Below, piece after piece: positions 12,356 to 24,900 of a DNA stretch of 64,000 nucleotides. Position 1 is the stretch's first letter. Every line of letters starts with the position of its first letter. This stretch comes from Thuidium tamariscinum. Its lineage: Eukaryota > Streptophyta > Bryopsida > Hypnales > Thuidiaceae. The DNA lies in assembly GCA_947034885.2 (NCBI GenBank), contig OZ019759.1, forward strand, positions 11,658,501 to 11,722,500. The letters run 5' to 3'. The notes under the pieces are model-generated. The model had not been told where the DNA came from. It saw only the letters and a list, made by a program, of their open reading frames with translations, and searched no databases. Made by a program: the position numbers and the translations under genes.

Positions 12356-14661
12356 CTCTAGCTAGTCATATATCCAGTTCCATCCACATATTTGGCTATT
12401 GAAGGTATATCTTCATCATTCGTACAATAGTCATTATCCAAATGAAAGGCAAAGGGGTCTCTGTCCTCTTAATCATTGATTCCCAAATCTTCATCGATCC
12501 GGTTGGGCATCTCAAACCTTTCATTATCATCATCATCACTGTCATTGTCCATAGGATCTGGATCGTCAAAAAGAGAATCACCATCTTCACCATCTTCATC
12601 TTCCAAAAGCAGCCCCTCCGAGTCTTTTGAATGCTCTGCTTCCTCCTAATTCACGTTATCGTGGTACCACTTCTTTTCATCATTTTCCTTTGATGCAGCG
12701 AGGACTTTGGAATTGGTGTATACATACACCAAATCATTAGCTCTTTTGGTCGTCAATTGATTCCGAGATTTGTTGTGAACGAAAGAATAACTACTCCAAT
12801 TATGTTCACATGAAGATGAAGAAACTAGTTGAGCCAATATCCTCTTTGCAATTGGTGCTATCAATTTTCCGCATGCGCCTTCAAAATCCCACCAAGCGTG
12901 CGGCGATAACTTCTGTTCACTGGGCTCCAACATCTCGTGGAATGGAGGTTCTCTGAGTGGAAATGCCATAAATTCCTTCACGACATCTGTATACTACTTT
13001 GGGTCACAAATTTGCATCAAGACACGCTTGCATGCTTCAGTTGCATCTGGATTGTTGGCCAATTCCGTATTGTGAAGAAGGTATGGGTTCAAAAGAGCGC
13101 CTGCATAATGTAGATCTATATGTAACATTTTGTACTGGTCTTGAAAGGCCTTTTCCAATGGAAAGGCCATATGCGGGGCCAAATTAAAGGGTTCTTTCTG
13201 CAAAGAGAAGATATGCTTCTCAAATTTCTTCATAATATAATATACCTTGCCCATGCATGGTGTCTTCACATTCAGATCACGTAGCCCCGCATAAATGGAA
13301 GCCACCAAATCCTCGAAATTCTTGCAACGCCTCTAAAAATGGTCGTCTACTATTATCTTCTTCACCTCTCGAGACAATAGGCGAGCTTTTCTATTGTCCT
13401 TGTTCCCTAACTTCTTCACGTATTCTTCCCATTGTGGGTCCATCACACTTTGTTGTAATGGACCCTTGACCTTCAACAACTACTCAATCATGATGAAGTT
13501 AGAAGCAAACCTTGTTTCCGCTGGATTCAACAAGTTGTATTTTGTCTCATATTTCCGAAATATCACAAGTGGCATTTGCCTCTTTTTAAAGAACCTCACT
13601 ATACTTTGACTTTTAGTCACTTGCTGCTTTATCCATTCTTCCTTCCCCCAATCTTTCAACAACAAGTTCACAATGTGTACCACATAACCTTGTAGAAAGA
13701 TGTGTGGATATTTGGGAGCTAGCAATTTCCAAGCTGCTGGATTTGTAGCTGTATTATCCATAGTCACTTGCACCACATTGTGGAGACCTACTTTTTTAAG
13801 GAAGTTCTCCAACACAGACGCCACATATGGTGTATTTTTCTCCATTCCACTTGTATCTACTGATTTAATGTATTGTTCACCCGCATAAGACACAAGCAGG
13901 CCATTTATCAATGGTCGATTTTTAACCAAGCTCCATCCATCAATAGACAATGTTGCTCCAAATTTTTAAATGCTGTCATCCATCTTTTTGTGGAGCTTTT
14001 CCTCGATGTCTGCCTTCGCTTGATCAAGTAATTTATGGCGTAATTTGTGATATGATGGTAGCAGGTACAGTTTCCTGAACTCAGTCGTTTTCTTCACCGC
14101 TTCTTTAAATGCTGGATTCCGTGCTACAGAAAATGGTATGTTTTCTACATAAAAGAAATTGGCACAAACCGCATTCAAGTTCCGTCTGCTTGCTTCATCA
14201 AAACCATTTGCTAGCCTGCTTTGTATCTGAGGCCTACTACTTGATGCCCTCGGAGTTTCACGTTCATCGAACCTTTTCGAAATTTGATTCACTTGAGAAG
14301 CTACAACAACAACTCCTACCCGTGGTGTACATGAACTTTCTTGCGCTGCAATGGGAGCACGAGGTGTGTTTCTTCCATTTGAAAGATTGCTGTCAACTAT
14401 AGGCATGTCACTACCATCCACATTGTCTGGGGCTGATCTTTGTGGGAAGAGTCCATTGCAACGGAGAAACAAAGTCCGAATTGACTCAATTAATCTCAAA
14501 CAAAGGCTAACTCCTTTGTCACGACAACCTGATTTGCCTTCGTATCCTAGGTGGCTCTACATACGACCATGTCTCTTTGTAAACACCAAGTTGCAAGCCC
14601 TGCACTACACTTTATTGTCTTTCAGCCCAAAAACATACCAACCAAAGGAATCCTTACTCAT
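12356..14661 (-). pseudogene. hAT-type transposase (BED finger, DUF659-like, dimerisation), first piece
   Basis: Starting at ATG 14659-14661 (MSKDSFGWYVFGL), one frame runs to 12,358. It holds a BED-like finger (CRACNLVF then SHLGYEG), then a DUF659-like block (SIDGWSLVKNRPLINGLL, VQVTMDNTATNPAAW, GYVVHIVNLLLKDWGKEEW) and, near 12,750-12,900, a hAT dimerisation region (SSSCEHNWSSYSFVHNKSR). An acidic tail follows (EDEDGEDGD, DNDSDDDDN). Stops interrupt it at 14605, 14557, 13966, 13480, 13333, 12994, 12646, 12469 and 12358, without frameshifts in this piece. The gene continues beyond LTR B at 8,234. It would be a nuclear cut-and-paste transposase; this copy is inactive. Family assignment is firm, the extended C-terminal architecture less so. 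Confidence 0.8.
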
Positions 14662-15508
14662 TGTAATCCACCTGATTCGTTGATAATGGACACCAAGTTG
14701 CAAATGGATAGGTTTTGGATAAAATAGTATCGGAAAGATAAAAAATAATGTATACAAAGCCTTGGAAACCAAAGCCCCCTTGTCCACTAAACTATGCAAT
14801 ATCAAGCAAGAGACTCATAATTTTGCAGCTCCAAGCTCTTGAAAGTCTTAGCATTCAGTTTCTCAAGAGTACTTGAAAATGCGAATTTCCTTGCACTTAT
14901 AGTTTTTCCAAATGTATTGATCACCATTGATTGGTCCTACCGTCGGCCGATCGAACGGCCAGTCGGGCTTATGGGCGGTCTAGTGGAGGGGCGAACGGCC
15001 GTGCGTCGGGGGGCGAATGTGGCTTTGCATAGGATAAAACTTATTTTATTAGGGCTTTATTGAGGTTTGAGGTTTATGTTTTTGTTGGGTTTCTTGGTTG
15101 TTTGTACTTTGTAGGTCTCCATACACTAATTTCAGGTCTCTGATGCCAAATATGAACTCAGAATTTCTTTTATAAATTTACGCAAAAAATAAAAGAAATC
15201 CAATGTTTACCCTATGGTAAACTTAAGGACTCCGTGGGCCTCATTTAACGTCATGCCCCGAGAAATACATCACAGGAAATATACCATGCAGAGAAAGGAA
15301 GTCAAAATAAAGATATATTTATTTATTTATATATATTTTGTGAAAGAAAATAAAAACGTATCATTACTACACTTGATTTATAATATAATAATAAAGTAAT
15401 ACTTGATAAAGCTTTATACAATCCTAACAACACTATAGTACTATGTAGTATGTATATCTACTTTATGGGCCTATACTCCTACAATCTTAATACAAATATG
15501 GTCCGCTT
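14662..15508. other. Spacer with GC-rich segment upstream of the hAT gene
   Basis: No gene seen. The block 14,938-15,022 is CpG-rich (GTCGGCCGATCGAACGGCC and similar words), about 280 bp upstream of the hAT start codon. A similar block (28,108-28,255) lies about 640 bp upstream of the RING gene start and another lies beyond the hAT 3' end (3,425-3,515). It could be a promoter CpG island or a subterminal transposon region. Confidence 0.4.
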
Positions 15509-16105
15509 CTATATATTTATCTCACTACTACCTTCTCTTGAATCATGAGCCCCTTGTGATGGCCCTTCTATAGCCATCAGTCTAGCAATTGATCGACGAG
15601 TTTGAGGTCCTGAACTATCTTGCAAATGAAGTCTTCCAGATTCAACTTGTACATCTATTAGTGGAGTTGTTTGTTTAAGTGGAGGGCAGAAATTATCGTC
15701 ATCTTCAACCTTCCGTTTTAACTTCCACTTGGGAGACAAATCCACTTCTTCTACCTTCAAGGTTCTCAAAGCAGCATCCACTCGCTCTATTATCACATTC
15801 ACTGCCTTGTCATCACTTTGCATGTTGAAGAATGTCAATCCCTCTCTTTCCACCAATAGTAATGTCTTCCAATCAGTAATAATATCACTCATCCTCCTAT
15901 CAAAGGCCCTGGCCACATCTACCAATGCATGTCTTGTACTCGATTGCTTCTCTTTGTCCATTGAAGCACGAACTCGTGCTGATTCTTTCAATTTTGAAAA
16001 AAATAGGGCCCTCCCTATCAAATTGTGATTGTATGCATCGTATTGTTCATGGAACTTTTGAGCCCGCTCCATTTCATAGCACAAGAAAGTCAAGTTGCTT
16101 CTCTA
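15509..16105 (-). pseudogene. RING-like gene, C-terminal piece
   Basis: A frame of about 195 codons ends at TAG/TAA near 15,509. It contains FLCYEMERAQKFHEQYDAYN, a helical charged middle, then a basic-acidic tail (LSPKWKLKRKVEDDDN). It lies directly downstream of element I, whose other flank is the RING gene (19,864 onward). I infer this is the same gene continuing, although the frame is off by one base at the junction. I recognise no domain in it. Its boundaries and membership of the RING gene rest on position, orientation and the near-match of the target duplication (CTCTA against CTCCA). Confidence 0.5.
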
Positions 16106-19100
16106 AGACCGGAAATGGCCCTAAAGTGACTCATTTATTGTTCCCACAGAGATTTGGTTGCCAGATGACTAATATATGGAAATCAGAACAAAGATTACCA
16201 CAAAAACCCCAAGCACACTTATCTAATCTTACCTTATCATACTATAGAACTCTACAGACCTCTCTTATTTACAAACTTACAAAATCCAAACCGGATTGGA
16301 GAGTAGGTAGCAAGTCCAATCCTCCTACATCCTAAGATATTTTCTGATTTTCCTTAGTAACCAGTGTCCAGAATTGAGTTTAACTTTTGAACAAAGAGGG
16401 ATCTGCATATTGTGATTAAGGAAGGAAGATTACAACCTACCCTCTGTGTTTTAGAGTGTCAAGAGTGCCACTTAAATAAAATAAAATAAAAAACAATATC
16501 AATCCTATTTAACCTAGCCTCCCTCACAACTAAACCGGATAGCTATCTGGCCTAGTAGGTCACGCAAAGAAGCTTCAGTCAAAATCTAACTTAAACTACA
16601 ACGATGGCCTACTGAATTAGTCTAAACTCTGGGTAGAATCCGGGACGGGCGGATTGAGAAGTCGTCACCTTCCCTACACATTTTTGGTTACCAAAGAACC
16701 TGTCTACCGCTTGAACTGGAGTTATCCGGAATCATCCACGGCTATGGCTCCAAGTAATTGGGACTATCTTCAGATACCGAAAAACCGGAACCGATCGCAC
16801 TAAGGGATTAGGAATCTACCATCACACACAGATTGCACTTACACTCCCAAGAATCCGGATAAACCCAATATCCGAGCACACTCTCTCCCTACCTATTCCT
16901 GCAACTCTACTGAACATACCACAACAACATTCAATGCCATCAAAGTACACGCAACCACTTCAATGTGAGCCAGAAATGCTGACTTGAATTGCACAATGCT
17001 AGGAAAACAAGGTATGAGAATGCACACTAACAAACTGAAAATTAACACCTAAATACCTTACAACCCAAGGGAAACTACAGCCCAAGGGAAATCAAAGCTA
17101 ACCACAAGGGAATGACACGTGTCATTCGCCTTATCCAACTCTGAGTTGACTTCCACTGAAAGTCATAACTGTCCGTAAAAAGTCGATCTCAGATCCGAAA
17201 AATCCGGATCCAATGGAGTCAAGATTACCTACTCACCTAAAAGCAACTTGAAAAGTGCTTTCTACCAAAAACTTAGGTTTTCAGCCGCCTACCTACTGCT
17301 CTACCTAATCCTAAACCTATTTCCTTGGCCGCTTCCTTAGAGTCTCTCCCATCTTGGCGGCGCCCTTCCTTGGTGGTTGTTTCTGGGTAGAACTGGAAGT
17401 GTTCTTGCGCTTCCTTGCCTAGGAGGATTTTGCCTTCAGTTGAGCCTTGACCTTCCTTGTCATGGCCAACTTGGCATCCAGATCAAAATCCGGTTCTGAC
17501 TCCTCACCTCCAGATCCAGAGGTGGATTCTTCATCCTCCTCCTTTGATCCTTCTTCTTCCTCCTCTTCCTTGACCGGAATCACCGTCTTCTTTTGGTTGT
17601 CCATCACCTTGCTCTTGATTGGAGAAGGATTGGAAGAAGCTGCAGGATTCTTGCTCTGTGGAGTTCCCACACTCCTTTCCCGATGTTGTAACTGACTCCT
17701 CGTTAAAGAACCCGGTGTAGTCTCTGTTCCGGATTCAAGCACAATGCTTGCCTTGGGAGGTGTGGTCATAACCACATCCTCTCAAGGTTCTCCAGTTTTC
17801 TCCTTTACCACAGGAGTTGCTGGTTTCCCCTTTGACAAGGGTGGTTTAGAAGGAGTAGCCTTTGTTGCTTTCCCCTCTTCCAGTTTAGATTCCGGTTTGA
17901 GGGGTGGATTGACCTCTCCCATGACTTCCCTCATCTGCACCAACAACTTCTCCATCTTCACGTCGAAGGAAACTAGGACATTGATAACCTTATCTCCTAG
18001 CTTCCCTACCCCTTCCAAGACCTTCTCATCAAAGAGTTGGGTCTTGTTCAAGACCTCTGCCGAAACGTGGATAAAGTCTCTAATCTGGTCAAGGGTCTCT
18101 ACAGACTGAGCTGAGACCTTCCGGTTGCGCTCACTTTCCTACTTCTGCTCACTCAACTTTGTCTTAAGGGAGAGTAGCTCATCCATCAACTCCTAATACT
18201 TGACCTTTCCGGCTTTCCCCTCAGCGTCTTGTATCAGATTTCGAATCCTCTCTACACACTCAGTCCCAAGAATATCTCCCAACATCTTGCACACCTTTTT
18301 CAAGGTACCTCTCTCTTGCTCATACTCCTCTCAGACTTTCGTGATCTCCCCAATAATTGACCCTAAAGGGTCACTATTCCAGACAGGGTCCTTCTCTTTC
18401 TCTTTCTCTACCTTGACCTTTGTCCTCTCTTGCTTTTCCGGTTTCGGTTTCCTTGTCGAACCGAAAAGCTCAGTCTTTCTCTCAGCTTCCTCCATCTCAT
18501 CATCTGAGTCTGACTTCATCCCATGGGCTAGTTTTACTTCCTTAACCGTATACTCTTGCCTCTCTTGCGCCCTCATGCAGTCTTGAGAATGATAGAGATG
18601 GTAGAGGAAAGGAGAGATACTGGAGGTTTTAGTCTTTCCTACTGCCTTGCACAACTTCCCGACATAATCCCTCAAGAATATCCCCCAATCTACTTTCCGG
18701 TCATCGCTCAGTGCTCCAAAGATCATATTGCCTAGGGTGAGAGTCATCCGGGTTCCCCTATCCGGACTAAGAATGGGAACCAGAAACTCTAATACCCTCT
18801 TCTCTCTTGCATTCTTGCAGTTACTCACAGTGTACCCATCCTTGGAGTGAGGGGCCGCCCGGAACTTACCAACCATGAACTTGTCAGTCCGTAAGGCACC
18901 TCCTTCCCCGTCCTTAGCGAAATCGTAAACTTCCCGCCAGACCCCAGCCGTCCACTTGTCCGGAAGCGCCCTCAAGGTCTTCCTCTACTCATTCGATTGC
19001 GGATGCAGCAACTCCCGCACCATCACATTGTCCTTGAAGCTCCAAGGTCGCTCGATCAAGCCGGCACAGCCCATCTGGTTGAGGTCCTCCAATAGGTCCC

Positions 19101-19863
19101 TTCACTCCTCCGTATCCTCCAGAATAACCGGAACCACTTTCCTCAGAGACACCTTGGTGGCGACCTCCTTCTCAGCCTCGCTCCCAGACATGGCTTCCAC
19201 TCGTGAAGCTCACTCACACTCTCCAGAAAATCAACACACAAAGCTCACACACAGCCCAACTCTCACCCGGATACTCCAACTCTTGAGAAAACCGGAAAGT
19301 AGGAAACTACTAGCAGCAGCAAAAGCGCGCACACACAACCTCCTAAGCTCAGAGCTCACCAAAGAAACACAACAATGAGGTTTGAAACTCAAAGTGACAG
19401 ACTAAAAAGCCTCCACTCGGGTTTTCCCTCTCCCCCGCTCTCGGTCGCTGGGAACGGAGTTCCCGTCAATCTGACCATTTAAATTCTGTGGTCCCTGGCT
19501 TTCCGTGAGACTAACCGTTAGGTGGTACTTTCCCTAAATTCCCGGTATGATCCCTACTGACGTGATGCGTGCCTTAGCCTGTTCCCGATAGACTTAGTAC
19601 AGTTCTGGGTACCCCTGGTGTTAGGCTCTGACCTAGTTTCTGACTTTCCTAATCCAGATGGGTATTCCGTGTCCGGTTTCGGTAAAAAGACAATCCCTCT
19701 CTTAACACTATTATCTCCTTACTGTTTCCCGACATTCCGGTTTTCCTCACTATACTATAACTCTGGATATAGACTAGGAAAATAAAAAATAAATATGACA
19801 AATCAAAAAAATAAAAGCTATTTTATAGTATCTAGATTAAGTATGGGTTTTAGGGTTGTAACA
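16106..19863 (-). mobile_element. Insertion element I (LTR-like, 3.76 kb) carrying a gag-like frame
   Basis: On the minus strand it begins TGTTACAA, as element II begins TGTCACAA. Flanks are CTCCA (19864-19868) and CTCTA (16101-16105), a probable 5-base duplication with one transition. It has the size and internal order of element II: about 0.6 kb leader, one long frame, about 1.3 kb trailer. Both are rich in CCGGA words unlike the surrounding AT-rich DNA. No reverse transcriptase or integrase is present. It may be a solo LTR containing a frame or a non-autonomous LTR element; its lower boundary is less certain than its upper one. Confidence 0.55.
17419..19191 (-). pseudogene. Gag-like / plant transposon protein of element I
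   Basis: ATG 19189-19191 (MSGSEAEKEV) opens a single frame of about 590 codons. The N-terminal 250 residues form a globular domain (WTAGVWREVYDFAKDG, LEFLVPILSPDRGTRMTL, SISPFLYHLYHSQD). A helical, probably coiled-coil part follows, then a Lys/Glu/Ser-rich tail ending near 17,419. The domain aligns with the frame of element II and vaguely recalls the putative plant transposon protein family (Transposase_32); that assignment is weak. Stops break it at 19102, 18985, 18331, about 18193, 18139 and 17782, with no frameshift. A TATA-like TTTAAAT lies near 19,480. I infer a structural, nucleic-acid-binding role; no catalytic motif is visible. Confidence 0.6.
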
Positions 19864-21961
19864 CTCCACCTCCACGCAAGTGCCATCTAACCCTTTTTGA
19901 ATCTCTTTTCCCAAAAATCGATAGAATTATTTGTGTTGTTTGTTCCAATGCCCTCCCATACTACAACAAAACAATTTCCAATCTTCAACGTCTTCAATAC
20001 TACGGGCATGCAATTCCACGTCTCTATCCATGGTCATCCACATGAAGGTATCTTTTGGTTCTCTAGAATCCTCATGATATAGTCCATGTTGTTGTTCAAT
20101 ACAATTCCACGTTAAAGGTTTCCCCCAATGCAAGTAATTTTGGAAGTTGTATGGCCCTTGATCAAGTGGAAGGGTCCATCAATTGTATTTGTGGCCAAGG
20201 GGCATACTTTTCGCAATTCCAAGCATTTCGTAAAACCTAGGGCTCAACGGTGAGTGTCACTCAGCACAAATGGAACGAACAAGGGATGCTTTCACAATGC
20301 ATGTGACATGGAAAGTGTGGCGACATTGGCTCATGACTAAAGCTCCCTTAGGACCAAATGCACCTTGGCAAAGGCTACATTGAGCCTTTAAGATTTCGGA
20401 AGGAGGATCACAAGCATGCACTACTATCTTCTCATTCTCTTTGATGTGTGCTGAAAAGGTGTTGTAAAGCACCCATCCTTCCTCTATTTTCAAGGCCCAA
20501 TTGATGAAGGGAAGGTCTTCCTTCTTTGCATGGTTTAAGCGTTTAAACATTACATCCATGTCTCCCCAACATGTAATGTCGATAGAACCCCTTGGATGCA
20601 ACTCAAACATCTTCTTCAATTGATACAAAGAAGTCTCCACAACATTGCATTCTTCATTCGACTTCGATGCTAATTTGAGGAGCCCTTTCATTGCTCGAGA
20701 TACTACGGAGGGTTTGTCTTGAAGTTTCTGTACCCAAGCCAACCAGCGAGAGTTTAAATTGCCCTTTAGCAATTGTAATTGTATGTCACACACTCGTTTC
20801 AATCATTCAAGCTTCAAATGGACGCTGATTTTCTCTTGGATGGCTTCATCCAATTTGAACTTCAACTCTAAAACACCGTTGCCTTCGGTTTGCATCGAAG
20901 CATCTTGAAATGTTGAATTAAACTTTACGATGATGGCAAGTTCCTTCCCTTTCCGTTTTGAACTGTCTTCAACCTCATGTGACCTCGTTTGGCTCAATTT
21001 CTCCACTACTTCGGCCTTCTCAAAAGGAATAGAAAGTTGATCGCTCTCCTACAATGCCTTTACAAATAGGACTCTTATACGGTTTTTGAGGGGTTTACTC
21101 GCTTTCAAGCAGTGTACATCATCCTCCAAATCCAGAACCAAGCAAGTTGTCTTCTCCAATTTCTCTGTGGTCCACTCTTTATACGTCTTGAATTGTTGCT
21201 CCAATTGGTCACGTTCTTCCTTCAATTTCTAATTTTCTTCTTCCAAGGCTACTAAACGTTTAAGGTTTTCCCTCCTGTCCTCCAGAAGCGGCAACACGTA
21301 CGAGGAAAACTTTTGGTAAGACAAAGTAACCTTCAAGAGGTCAGGTGACAATGCGGCTAAATATTGTGACATTTCTATCATAAAAGAAGTCATTTCAGCT
21401 ACACCTTAGGCCGCATATGACAACGTTGCTATGGTTTGAACGAATTCCCTTAATCCACCTTGTTCATTAGCTTGAGTTGAGGTGCTTGGTTCATTTGCAG
21501 ACTCACGTTGCCCTTGTTCTTCTTCAAATGCCTCCAATTGAATAGAGCACTTCAATAGGTCTTCGAGCTGATTGGCATTTGGTATTTGTTGGAGAGCGTC
21601 TCGTTTGGGTGTACTAAGAGCGGACAAATGTGGATGCTTGCTCTCCTTCTTTGCGTCGGTAGTAATTTGATTTACTGCCACGTTGTCCAATTGCTCTTCA
21701 TTTTGGGGTGACGGAGGTACTTCAGTTGTCGGACTGAATATTGGGCTCGACAACATTGTCACTCCCCCATTGTAGTCAGCAAAGGTTCAGCTGTCTAGGA
21801 CGTTGCTGTCAATTATATTATCGATGACACCATTGGCATGTGCAACTTGTTCACCCATTAATTGTCGTGCCCGTTCATGTGCCCCAACCTCTTCCATATG
21901 CATTTGCTGATTTTGAACAATGCTTTGTATCGTACGCGCAGTCTAGCAGAAAGCACCTTTA
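19864..21961 (-). pseudogene. RING-H2-like protein gene, central piece
   Basis: One frame of about 700 codons contains, in order: HMEEVGAHERARQLMGEQV, an acidic/Ser-rich part, a long helical part (EERDQLEQQFKTYKEW), then a conserved block WGDMDVMFKRL and a RING-H2-like finger (CSLCQGAFGP, then SQCRHTFHVTCI, then SICAE). After it come SPLSPRFYEMLG, WTLPLDQGPYNF, YLHWGKPLTWN and GGHWNKQHK. Spacing C-x2-C, C-x-H-x2-H-x2-C, C-x2 fits a RING, but the expected last Cys codon is TGA (20257-20259). Other stops lie at about 21,940, 21,790, 21406, 20803, 20,178 and 19927. RING proteins often act as ubiquitin ligases, but here only the fold is suggested. The gene is multicopy-like and dead in this copy. 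Confidence 0.65.
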
Positions 21962-24900
21962 TCACACCCAAATGTGATAACATGACATGAATTATCGTCC
22001 TAGGAGATTTCAGACGTTACTATTAGTTGCGTTTTCCGATTTCTAGGTTTCCCAGCTCAAAAACAGCCAAGTTACTACTCTCAATCTGGAATACCCCTTA
22101 GTTCCCGGATTCCGTTCCGGATCCATCACTTCTTCTTCGGATCCGTGTCTCAACTATTTCCAGATTCCTCTTCCGGGTCTAGACTATACCTTTACCCGGA
22201 TCCATCTCAATCCGGATTTCGGTTCCATCTCTCAATTATGGGTTTTAGATACCCCTGTTTTACCGTCAAGGGGTCCTCTCTTGATCTTTAGAGGGGTAGG
22301 GACTTACCACTCATAACCCTCACACTCTCTTCTCTCCAACAAAGTACACACAACACACAAAGACACCCCAATTATATCCGATATTGTAGTTAGAGGCAGA
22401 TCCAGATCCTCACAACTTTCCGGATGGATCTTAGCCAATCCGGTTAGCAGGTCACTCAGGACTACTTTCACTTGCCCTTATTACAACGACAGATCCAAAG
22501 ACATCCAAGTCCAAAAGGACGTACTTTCCTAGTTTCGTGGATCGACTCAATTGTTGGCAGACCTTTCGGCAAACGGAAACTTTCCTAGGGCGGCTGCTTA
22601 GCTCTGCACGGATCCATCCCTATGGTTCCGGAACCTCCTCCACGCTCACACCGGATCATTGTTTCGGCGAATTAAAGGCTCCACGCACAAACGCACTGCT
22701 CTAAATCCAAGTTCTAAGAAACTGGTCACTCAGTTCAGATCTCAGTTGCCCAAGTATCTGGATTCCTCCTCATCCGTCCTTCTCACTTCTCAACATTCTA
22801 AGCAAATACACCAAGATAGACTCAAAACACAAAGTCAGAGCTGGAATGTCCACCTGACGGCTCAGATTAAAGAAAGGAATGAAAATACATGAATATGTGC
22901 TAGGAGGGAATGCCAAGCCAACTAACTTGCCTGCCCCTTAAAAGCCCAAATCAAAACAGAAGTCTATGCCTAAAAACAGAAAATGGAATGCCAACAATGC
23001 AGAAAAAAATTCGAAACAACCAATTAGAAACCAACCAGGATATCCGGAAAGGTCCCAATAAGTTGTTTCCTAAAGTTTCGGATCGGGACCCACATGCGGG
23101 AAATCCGTTCCGGAACCATCCGTCCAAAATTTCAAAAACCAACTATCTACCCTACTCTGCCCTACTTACGCGCCCGCTTCGGTGCAGTACCCGCGGACGG
23201 AACCAAGAGCCTCCACGCTACTGTCTTAGCGGGTGGGGTGTTCTTGGTGGCGGACCGGGTCTGCTTCTTGAGCACTGGAGCTGGCAACGTCGCACTCTCT
23301 TCCTCTGTTGAAGTCTCGTCTAAATCCACCTCTGAGCTTTCCGACTCCTCCACTCCCTTGAATCCTCTCGGCTCCCCACCTTGGTTGCGGATGACTACGA
23401 GTGGCTCCTCTTCCTTGTCGGAGTCGTCCAAGATGATCGGGGTGTTGTGCAGAACCTTCTCGACTTCCGCCATATGCGCGAACTTATCCGGATGGTCCTT
23501 AGTCGCATTCTGGAGAGCCTTCATCTGGATCTCTAGATCAATCTGGGGCGAGGTCTTCTTCGTGGGCGGATCGGCTTGCGCGGTTGACGGTCTAGCTGTA
23601 TTCAGATCCGGTCCGAGGTCGATGATGTTCTTCATCACCGGCGCGTCTCCGAGCAGCTTCCAATCCGTCGACATCCGCACCTGCGCTCCGGGGCTCAACT
23701 CGGTGTAAACCTACTGGTTAAGCAGGTTCGGAAGCCCTTCTCCCATTTCCAGATTGAGGGACCCAACCAAGGCCCTCATCTCCTTCAGTACCCCCTCCAT
23801 CTTCACCTGGTAATCCACCAGGATGGTGAAGAGCTTTGATTCGGTTACAGTCCCCTCTTTCACCAAGCGGGCGGAAAAGAGATGGACTCTTACCACCGCA
23901 TCCGCCGATTAAGCCACCAACCCTTGTAGGTTGTGGACCAGTGTGGTAGCTTCGCTCACCTTGCCATTGGCGATGCTGAGATCACTCTCCAGCCAAGCCA
24001 CCAGGCTTTGGAGTCCGTTCTGCCGCCTTCTGACCCGCCTCAGCTATCCGGGCTTGTTCTTCCTCTTTCTAGATCTGATCTTCCTGGATCCGGAACTCCT
24101 GCTTCCACTTCCGGATCTCCTCGTCTCTCTTCCGTAATGCCTCCAAAGTTGGAAGGTGGTCCAATGTTTCTGGTATGTCCTCCAATCAGACTCCGCCCAA
24201 TTTGGCGGAGACTTGCTCAAGCAGCCCTTGGAGGTGTCGGTGGTCCGCATGTGCCATGAAGGTGTGTCGGGTCATGATGTCAAAATGATCCGATTTCCCT
24301 TGAGATGATCCGGCTCGATCCGCCCCCAAAACTCCCCTCTTGTCCGGTGTCGTCACCTTCATCCGTTCCGGTTTCCGTTCCGACTAGCCATCAAGTTCTT
24401 GCTCCCGGGGTTCTTCCTCCATCAGATCGTCTTCCGGCTCATCCAAATCCTTCTCTAGCTCCTCCGTAAGGTCATACTTCAAGATCTGAAGTCTAGTCTT
24501 ATAGGCAAGCTGTTCCGGCGCGTTTTGTACGTCCTTCTGGTGGTACAGATGGAACAAATAGGTATTGATTGTACTGTTCTTATTCCTCTGAACGTGTTTG
24601 GATAGCTTGTTAACTATGTACTGGATGACTAGGCTTCAGTTCACTATCTGTTTTTGGAAGCACCCAAAAATGGTGTTCGCTATCGTGATGGTGACCTGGG
24701 TAGCCTTTTTCGGATAGAGGATGGGAATCAACAATTCCAACATCCTTCTATGCCGGTCATTCTCACAATCCGTAATAAAGTATCCATCCTTCGGATGGGG
24801 TGGGTTTCGGAACCGCGTGGCACCAAACTTATTGTTCCAGATGGCTATTCCTAATCCGACCTTCTCAAACCCATATACTTCCGCCCAGGTGGCTAGCCTG

